Assembly (NCBI RefSeq): GCF_042477335.2
Contig: NC_091245.1
Location: 230,081,501-230,145,500 of the forward strand
DNA from: Ovis canadensis
Taxonomy: Eukaryota > Chordata > Mammalia > Artiodactyla > Bovidae
Direction: 5' to 3'
Length of the DNA: 64,000 nucleotides
The notes under the pieces were generated by a model. It searched no databases. It worked only from the letters and a program-made list of their open reading frames with translations, and was not told where the DNA came from. The translations under genes were made by a program, and so were the position numbers. This document shows, piece after piece, positions 58,701-64,000 of this stretch; within the stretch, counting starts at the first letter, position 1; each line of letters begins with the position of its first letter.

Positions 58701-61700
58701 ATTTCTCGTTCACTATGCTTTAACCTAAGTATTGCTTCTTCCAGTTGTACTTTCTGTTCCTGAATTTGCACTGCTTTTTGAGAGTCTCTCTGCAACTGTG
58801 ATTCCATTTTATTTACCTACAAAGAAAATTACCAGTGAATTAAATTTACTCCAACAAGAGTTATTTCAGATTAATAGCAATTTACAAAAATGATGAAAAC
58901 CCAAATTTCTGATCTTATAGACTAGAAACAGGGAGGGAGGTTCAAGAGGGAGGGGACATATGTATGCCTATTGCTGATTCATGTTGATGTATGGCAGAAA
59001 CCAACACAACATTGTAAAGCAATTATCTTCCAATTAAAAAAAAAAAGACTAGAAACACACCAAACAACCCAGTTCTAATTCTAAAACCTAATGCTTAGGA
59101 GATGGTCAACTAATTTCTGCATCATAGATTCAGGTGAAAGACAATTTTAAGTGTTGTACAATCAATTATAGTTACAGTGAAGGTATACTATGCAAATACT
59201 TAAGAGGAAGAATATAAACTACTTTAGAATTTTCAGGAAGAAAGTAGTATAGTGTTCTGATTGTGATAATGGAACATAGGTTTTTCTGGGCATTCTGACA
59301 TTCTGTTTCTGGAAACAAAATATTTTGAGATAAAAATCTGGAAACATATCAGAAGTCTTTGCTATATTTACAATTTAAATGATTATTTTGAAATACAAAA
59401 GATAATTATGTAATATAGCAGTAACTGTAAATGTCAAATAATAATAGTGAAATAAATCATATGATCCAAATGTGATAACAGAAAAAAACATATATGTTGA
59501 GTAAATATTTTCAATTAACATACTTTTAGAACTTTAACAGGCTTCATATGAAATCCCACAGCTTATACACTAGCCATTTATAGAAAGTTCAAACTGTTAA
59601 ATTGAAAATATGATTGCAGTACATTTAAAATAGTACAATGTTCTACAGTATGTTATATATCAATAAAGCTGCTTTAACAAAAATGTCTCAACTATAATTT
59701 TATACATGCTGACCTCTTCTTCTGAGATTTCAACAACAACTGATGAACCCATCCTTCCTTTCATTACTTTGCTTCCACCACCAGTCATTGTACCTAAAGA
59801 ACAGAAAAGTCAGACTTACATGTATGTATCCCCCAACAGGATTAAACAGACTCAACGGCAAAGGAAAAGAACTATTACCTGACTGTTCTATGATTTGCCC
59901 TTGTAATGTTACCACTCTCCATCTTCTATCTTTTTGATAAGCTACTCGTGTGGCTTGATCTAAGCTGTCAGCTACTAAGGTATCCCGTAAGGCAAAGTAA
60001 AAAGCTTGGCGAATTGCCCCATCTTTTACTTTTACTAAATCAAATAACCGAGGAGTATTCTCAGGAGTTTGAATTTTGGTCATTTTCTTTGCCCACACTG
60101 CCATCTAAAAAAAAAAAAAAAAAGAAACCGACGTTTCTTTAGGTATCATTTATAGAATACACATGTTAAACATAAGGATATATATACAAAGTTCTTAGTA
60201 TCTACACAATATTATGTTAAGAAAAAGATATTGTAAAATTCTATTCACAGATGATCTGATCTTAATATATTAAATTAAAATTATATATATATTAAAATTC
60301 TTATATATATATTAAAATTCTGAGGAATCCTCACATGAAAGAACTATTAAAACTAACATGAATTCAGCAAAGCTGCAGAACATAAGATTAATATGTAGAA
60401 ACTGTATTTCTATACACTAGCAATAATCAATCTGAAAATGAGATTAAGAAAATCCCATTTATAATATATTAAAAAAGATATTAAAGAACAAAATCAAAGG
60501 ATTTCTAATTTTAAAGCTTACTACTAATCTACACAGTGCGATATCAATGGAAAGTCAGACATATAAATAAGAGGCCAGAAATAAACTCGTACATTTATGA
60601 TTGGTTGATTTTTGACAAGCATGCCAAGAAAATTCAATGGGGAAAGAATACAAAAGGTGTCGTAACAACCCAATACCCAAGAGTAGCTGGACCCCCCACT
60701 TTATAAAATTAACAAGGATTAAAAAACTAAATGTAAAACCTAAAGCTGTAAAGCTCATAAAACAGAGAAAGTAAATCACCCTGCCATTAGGATTACACGG
60801 TAGCTTCTTAGATATGACACCCAGAACACAAGCAACCAAAAGTAAATAAACTAGACTGCTATCTAAAATTTGTGCTTCAGAGGATGCATCACAAGAACAT
60901 GAAAAGATGGCTCATAAAATGGGAGAAAACATGCATATTATGTGTAAGAGACTTATATCCAAAATAGATAAAGAACTCTTACAACACCAAGACAAACCAA
61001 TTAACGAGAAGCAAAGAATCTGAACAGAAGATAAAGAAATGGCCAATAAATAAGCACATGAAAAGCTGGTGTACAAAAACCTGTGTACATGAACGTTCAT
61101 GGCAGTATTAACCATAAAAAGCCTAAACACGGAAACAACACAAATGTCCACCAAATTGATGAATGGATAAACAAAATATGCTACAGAACATAATGGAGAA
61201 GGGAAGAGCATTTAGCAATAAAAAGGACTGAAGTGCTTATGATGCAACATGAACCTTTTTTAAAAAAGAGCAGACAGGGAACTGGATCTTAGTTCCTGTA
61301 AAAGGGATCAAATCTCTGCCACCTGCAGTGGAAGCACAGAGTCTTAACTGCTGAACCACCAGCAAAGTTCCATCATGGATGAACTCTGAACACTAAGTTA
61401 AAGAAGCCATAAACAAAAGGCTACATATTATGTTATTTCATTTATATACAATGTCCAGAATACATAAATCCAGAGACAAAAAGTCAAAGGTTGTGGGGGT
61501 GGGGTGGGTCGGAGAACAAGGGTAGTGATTGCTCATGCGTATGGGGTTCCTTTCTTGGGGGTAATGAATATTCTGAAATTAGATAGTGGTCATGGTTGAA
61601 AAATGAATTCTGTGAATGTACAACTATATATTTTACAATAATTAATTTTATGATTGTGAATTATATCTAAGTATTTTTCTATTTTTTAAAAAAGTAGTTA

Positions 61701-63636
61701 TTGAAGATGGAAGTTAGCAATTCAAACTACCAGTCACTCCAACATAGGAATGCATATTACTTTAGGGAAAGCAGTATAAGTTTTTTTTTTTTTTCCCCAC
61801 AACAATGTAACCCCTAGAGCCTAATACAATCCTCAGAATCTATTAGGTGGTTCACTGAAGTTAACTATGAAGAAAAAGCTAGGATTCAAAATCAATCAAC
61901 ACCTGGCACTTAAAAACTAAAATACAGGTAGATTATAAATACCCACCTTATCCAAACCTATGAAGGTTGCAACTCCAATATTTTGTCTTTTAAGGAAGTT
62001 TACACATTCTTGGGCTGTATCAATAGAATCAACAACAATGTAGTCTAATGCATGACAACAAGATGAAATAGCAACATCGTATTTTTCATCAATTGTTCCT
62101 AAGTCCCCCTAATAAATGAGAGGAAAGAAAAATAATCAATGCATCAGCAGGGAATTAGGCACAGGATCATTTCATTACTATTTCATACAGATTTTCCAAG
62201 TTTCATTTAATTGAAGAACTATACCTACATAATTTACAAAAGTACAAAATGGTACACAATGAAAAATTTAAGTGTCCCTCACATTCGATCTTTCTCTTCT
62301 GCAGAGGCAATCACTACTAGAGCTTTTATCCACCTTAAAAAAAAAAAACTTATGGATATACAGAGTCTGAAATTTTAATGAGCACAAAATGAACAGAACT
62401 GTTTTCACTGCATGTAAGTGAAAATGTATAATGTGAAGATCTGAAACCTAAAATTATTATAAGCAAAATAACTTACAGAATAATAAAACTCTGAATTATT
62501 GAAAACCATCTAAGTAAATGTTTGTCTATTAACAACTTAGCTATCAAGTAACATTAACTAGTTTCATTTTTCCTTGAGCAAAGGAATAGGATCAAACTGT
62601 GTATCTTCAAAAAACTAAGGCAGAAGTCCTTGACATGCAGACATGGATGCAACTATGCTGGATAATTTTCATTTGCCCTTCTGAATCACCCTCTTCTGCT
62701 TCCTTCTCTGGGAAGGCTGATTCAGGAGTGCATTAATTGGTTCTTCTGGCTCTCCAGCTTAAGACAAAGTGAGGCACCGGCCAGAAATGGTAGAATAGAT
62801 GAATGGGGTATCTATTTTCCTCACTTCCTTCCAGCTACTGCTAGCCATGGCCAAATTCCCTTCCTTCTTCAGGTTCAGGAGCTCAGGCTTCAGGCACCCA
62901 CTATCCCTAGCCTTGGGTTTTGACATCATCCTTTGTGATTTTCCTAAACTCTAGTTACAACCCTCAGTATGATGGTATAAACCTCAAAATATAATTTATC
63001 AAATTCTTATTTTTTTTTAAAGAAAAAAGTAGTTAAGTTTATCAGTACAATTAGATTATTTTCTTAAAGTGACTACAATTATCCCAAACTTTTTTAATGG
63101 ACTTCCCTTATGGCTCAGGAATAAAGAACCCGCCTGCAGTGCAGGAGACCTGGATTTGATCCCTGGGTTGGGAAGATCCCCTGGAGAAGTGAAAGGCTAC
63201 CACTCTAGTATTCTGGCCTGGAGAATTCCATGGACTGTATAGTCCATGGGGTTGCAAAGAGTTGGACACAACTGAGTGACTTGTACTTGCACTTTCTCAA
63301 CTTTTAATGTTAAAGGATCCATACCACAAAGAATTTTACCATGTCTGAGTGTAAGAGCAAAATGCTTAAAAAACACTTAATATACATTTAAGTTAAGAAA
63401 ACTATAATGTCTGAGAAAAATACAGTTATTTATAAATAAATTTACTTTACCAGTCGTCCATAGATTCCTGGAATTCTGCCAGATTTTTTTTCTTGAATTA
63501 TTGCATCAAGGACTTTTCCCCTACTTCGATTCATTGCTAAGGAACTCTTTGCTTCTTCAACTTTTTGGAAAAGATCACGAACCAAACTTTTGAAATTTAT
63601 TTCTTCTTGTGTAAGTTTTTGAAGTTCTTTTTCTTT
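49556..63636 (-). CDS. SMC4: SMC4, structural maintenance of chromosomes 4 (C-terminal 731 residues, 13 exons)
   Basis: Joined coding exons in gene order are 63636-63451, 62108-61947, 60104-59879, 59793-59714, 58816-58664, 57583-57457, 53794-53605, 52568-52424, 52156-51983, 51386-51204, 51058-50826, 50314-50131 and 49708-49556 (stop included). All introns are GT-AG, and the exons join in frame to 2,196 bp. The order is coiled coil, hinge (GDLGTIDEKYDV to the TGGGSK loop), the returning coiled coil, and the C-terminal ABC head with signature LSGGEKTLSSLALVFAL, Walker B PLYFMDEIDAALD and ending ASKGLC. SMC4 pairs with SMC2 in condensins I and II to compact mitotic chromosomes. The N-terminal half, with the Walker A motif, lies past the right edge. 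The exon set shows no frameshift or premature stop. By length this corresponds to about residues 558-1288 of the human protein. Confidence 0.97.
50131..50314 (-). CDS. SMC4: SMC4 exon: ABC signature and Walker B
   Basis: 184 bp. Carries NLSGGEKTLSSLALVFAL (signature motif) and TPLYFMDEIDAALDFKNVS (Walker B Asp-Glu and D-loop). The catalytic Glu is present. Confidence 0.97.
50556..50686 (-). mobile_element. Bov-tA SINE fragment in SMC4 intron
   Basis: GAATACTGGAGTGGGTACCC to GCTGAGCTACACAGGAAGCC. Sits inside the 511-bp intron between two head exons. Confidence 0.85.
50826..51058 (-). CDS. SMC4: SMC4 exon: C-terminal head entry
   Basis: 233 bp, EELYLQRVAELDKIT to DPFSEGITF(S), including AGFYIITNKLKENYQMLTLG, the start of the C-terminal ATPase lobe. 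Confidence 0.95.
51204..51386 (-). CDS. SMC4: SMC4 exon: coiled coil approaching head
   Basis: 61 codons, ISKISLHPIEDNHVEK to PNLGAIADYKKK, phase 0. Confidence 0.95.
51457..51640 (+). mobile_element. CHR-type SINE in SMC4 intron
   Basis: GGGACTTCACTGGTGGTCCAG, GAAATTAGGATTCCACATGCC and TGCATGTAGCAACTAAGACC. Occupies about a third of a 596-bp intron. Confidence 0.8.
51983..52156 (-). CDS. SMC4: SMC4 exon: coiled coil
   Basis: 58 codons, ASLPEIQKEHRNLLQELK to NSKIKYWQRE, phase 0. Confidence 0.95.
52424..52568 (-). CDS. SMC4: SMC4 exon: coiled coil
   Basis: 145 bp, NLKKAQDSVLRTEKEIKD to VVKNTDDAE, highly charged heptads. Confidence 0.95.
52569..53604 (-). other. SMC4: SMC4 intron, 1.04 kb, nothing recognised
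   Basis: AT-rich, no repeat named. Confidence 0.5.
53605..53794 (-). CDS. SMC4: SMC4 exon: coiled coil
   Basis: 190 bp, (E)YNSVAERAGKVEAEV to AQVAIKTAD(R). The frame continues across both junctions (G|AG and AG|A). The intron before it in gene order is the largest in the window (3.66 kb). Confidence 0.95.
53795..55899 (-). other. SMC4: SMC4 intron, first part of 3.66 kb, nothing named
   Basis: Unique-looking AT-rich sequence. No small RNA gene or ORF supported. Confidence 0.45.
55900..56390 (+). mobile_element. L2 LINE fragment in SMC4 intron
   Basis: CTTCAATGGCTTTTAATTTCC, GCCCTAGGGCCTCTAC, CCTGGAATGCTCTTCTCCCC and TTGAAAAGAGGGACTTTATTT follow the L2 3' region in order. Confidence 0.75.
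56740..56944 (+). mobile_element. Bov-tA SINE in SMC4 intron
   Basis: Complete copy. Flanked by AACATGGAA at 56,731-56,739 and 56,945-56,953. Confidence 0.95.
57140..57345 (+). mobile_element. MIR SINE in SMC4 intron
   Basis: GAGCACAGGTACTGTAATCAG, ATGTGACCTTGAGCAAATTA and TGCACCTCAGTTTTATCTGTCC match the MIR order including its core. It ends about 110 bp from an SMC4 exon. Confidence 0.8.
57457..57583 (-). CDS. SMC4: SMC4 exon: coiled coil
   Basis: 127 bp, RLSEQEEYLNVQVKELEAN to NVNIFKT, ending one base into a Glu codon. Confidence 0.95.
57584..58663 (-). other. SMC4: SMC4 intron, 1.08 kb, nothing recognised
   Basis: No repeat named. The 86-codon ORF at 58,253-58,513 is unsupported. Confidence 0.45.
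58664..58816 (-). CDS. SMC4: SMC4 exon: coiled coil
   Basis: 51 codons, phase 0, VNKMESQLQRDSQKA to EKFSASIQ, heptad-rich. Confidence 0.95.
58931..59045 (+). mobile_element. L1 3' UTR fragment in SMC4 intron
   Basis: About 115 bp ending in A11, with GATTCATGTTGATGTATGGC. Flanked by AGACTAGAAACA at 58,919-58,930 and 59,046-59,057. Confidence 0.95.
59058..59713 (-). other. SMC4: SMC4 intron remainder, nothing recognised
   Basis: AT-rich. Confidence 0.45.
59714..59793 (-). CDS. SMC4: SMC4 exon: hinge glycine loop
   Basis: 80 bp containing GTMTGGGSKVMKGRMGSS, the conserved glycine-rich hinge loop, then VEISEEE, the exit into the second coiled-coil arm. Only 85 bp from the preceding exon. Confidence 0.95.
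59879..60104 (-). CDS. SMC4: SMC4 exon: hinge, middle
   Basis: 75 codons plus 1 base, MAVWAKKMTKIQTPENTPR to GQIIEQS. The leading ATG is an internal Met codon, not a start. Its acceptor is preceded by a 17-nt homopolymer T tract (A17 on the + strand at 60,107-60,123). Confidence 0.95.
60107..60123 (-). repeat. SMC4: A17 homopolymer beside an SMC4 acceptor
   Basis: Seventeen consecutive A on the + strand form the polypyrimidine tract of the exon at 59,879-60,104. Confidence 0.9.
60230..61700 (+). mobile_element. Ancient L1 ORF2/3' UTR in SMC4 intron
   Basis: CACAGATGATCTGATCTTAA, GATTGGTTGATTTTTGACAAGC, AAGAAATGGCCAATAAATAAGC and a 3' UTR with GAATGTACAACTATATATTTT. Old, with no long frame. 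A (TA)n duplication lies at 60,280-60,320. Interrupted by a CHR-type SINE at 61,258-61,372. Confidence 0.85.
61258..61372 (-). mobile_element. CHR-type SINE nested in L1
   Basis: GGAACTGGATCTTAGTTCC, AAAGGGATCAAATCTCTGCC and TTAACTGCTGAACCACCAGC. Confidence 0.7.
61947..62108 (-). CDS. SMC4: SMC4 exon: hinge, first half
   Basis: 54 codons, phase 0, GDLGTIDEKYDVAISSCCH to NIGVATFIGLDK. Hinge sequence that dimerises with SMC2. Confidence 0.95.
62109..63086 (-). other. SMC4: SMC4 intron, left part, nothing recognised
   Basis: No gene. 62,620-62,960 is a GC-richer patch without a named repeat. Confidence 0.4.
63100..63298 (+). mobile_element. Bov-tA SINE in SMC4 intron
   Basis: GACTTCCCTTATGGCTCAGG to ACTGAGTGACTTGTAC. 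Flanked by AACTTTTTTAATG (63,087-63,099) and AACTTTTAATG (63,299-63,309), differing only in T-run length. Confidence 0.95.
63451..63636 (-). CDS. SMC4: SMC4 exon: coiled coil entering hinge
   Basis: 62 codons, phase 0 at both ends, from KEKELQKLTQEE to SGRIPGIYGRL, the last turn before the hinge. Acceptor CTTTAG, donor CTG|GTAAAG. First SMC4 exon visible in the window. Confidence 0.95.
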
Positions 63637-63934
63637 CTAAAGGTGAAAGTAGAGAAAATGAATCCCAGAAGCAGACACCCTTATTACAACATAAGGCCAA
63701 TAATAAAATACCTGAACCAGAACTCTGCCGTCACACTGTAACTGCTTGCTGCTTTGATTTTGAAAAATATGGATGGGTTTTCTATTCTAAAAGGGGCATA
63801 AGTTATTTGGGTCAATAATAAGGTGAATGACCTCAATATAGTCCTAGGAGCAGTGGTGCACTGATTGATAGAAGGAGTAGAGCTAGGGTTTTGGAAATCC
63901 CAGTTTTGTACCATACAATTATGCATAGTAGTAG

Positions 63935-64000
63935 TAGTTTACTTGCTAAGTCGTGTCCGACTCTTGCGACCTCATGGACTGTAGCCTGCCAGGCTCTTCT
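63935..64000 (-). mobile_element. Bov-A-family SINE, cut by window edge
   Basis: GCTAAGTCGTGTCCGACTC and GGACTGTAGCCTGCCAGGC. Confidence 0.9.

Noticed and set aside
59730-60104. ORF beginning MAVWAKK as an independent start
   Set aside because: It is an internal SMC4 hinge exon; the ATG follows an acceptor and the ORF runs past the donor into an intron.
61495-61508. Second possible G-quadruplex in an SMC4 intron
   Set aside because: Only three clean G runs of three or more, inside an ancient L1 3' UTR; too weak to report.
49556-63636. miR-15b/miR-16-2, which lies in an SMC4 intron in mammals
   Set aside because: It sits near the 5' end of SMC4; the introns here belong to the 3' half and I saw no matching hairpin.

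Overview
This is nuclear DNA from a ruminant, most likely a bovid such as cattle, sheep or goat. The evidence is the dense load of BovB (RTE) LINEs, their SINE derivatives (Bov-tA, Bov-A2), older cetartiodactyl tRNA-derived SINEs of CHR type and ruminant L1 3' ends. Single-copy coding sequence is restricted to two genes, TRIM59 and SMC4, which are neighbours in mammals (human 3q25 order IFT80-SMC4-TRIM59-KPNA4). No bacterial, viral or organellar gene block is present.

Layout. Positions 1-32,580 are intergenic, upstream of TRIM59, and made mostly of nested repeats: L1 fragments, BovB pieces, a solo ERV LTR inside an older L1, a near full-length but broken BovB (24,719-28,335) and a second BovB in inverted orientation (28,745-29,632). 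A CpG-rich promoter lies at about 32,580-33,340. TRIM59 (+) then has two putative untranslated exons (ending 32,977; 33,908-33,981), an 11.1-kb intron full of repeats, and one coding exon (45,098-46,306). SMC4 (-) converges on it tail to tail. Its 13 last coding exons (49,556-63,636) encode the C-terminal 731 residues, from before the hinge to the stop; the 5' half lies beyond the right edge. SMC4 introns hold L1, L2, MIR, Bov-tA and CHR copies.

Function. SMC4 is the core ATPase subunit of condensins I and II, which compact mitotic chromosomes. TRIM59 is a membrane-anchored RING/B-box E3 ubiquitin ligase. They are not an operon, but sit about 3 kb apart stop to stop, so their transcripts may meet or overlap. 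No candidate for an undescribed biological system was found. The most useful leads are an in-frame ATG formed at a predicted TRIM59 splice junction, two A-tail-only insertions with target duplications, several nested insertions with readable target duplications, and one unidentified 100-residue ORF.
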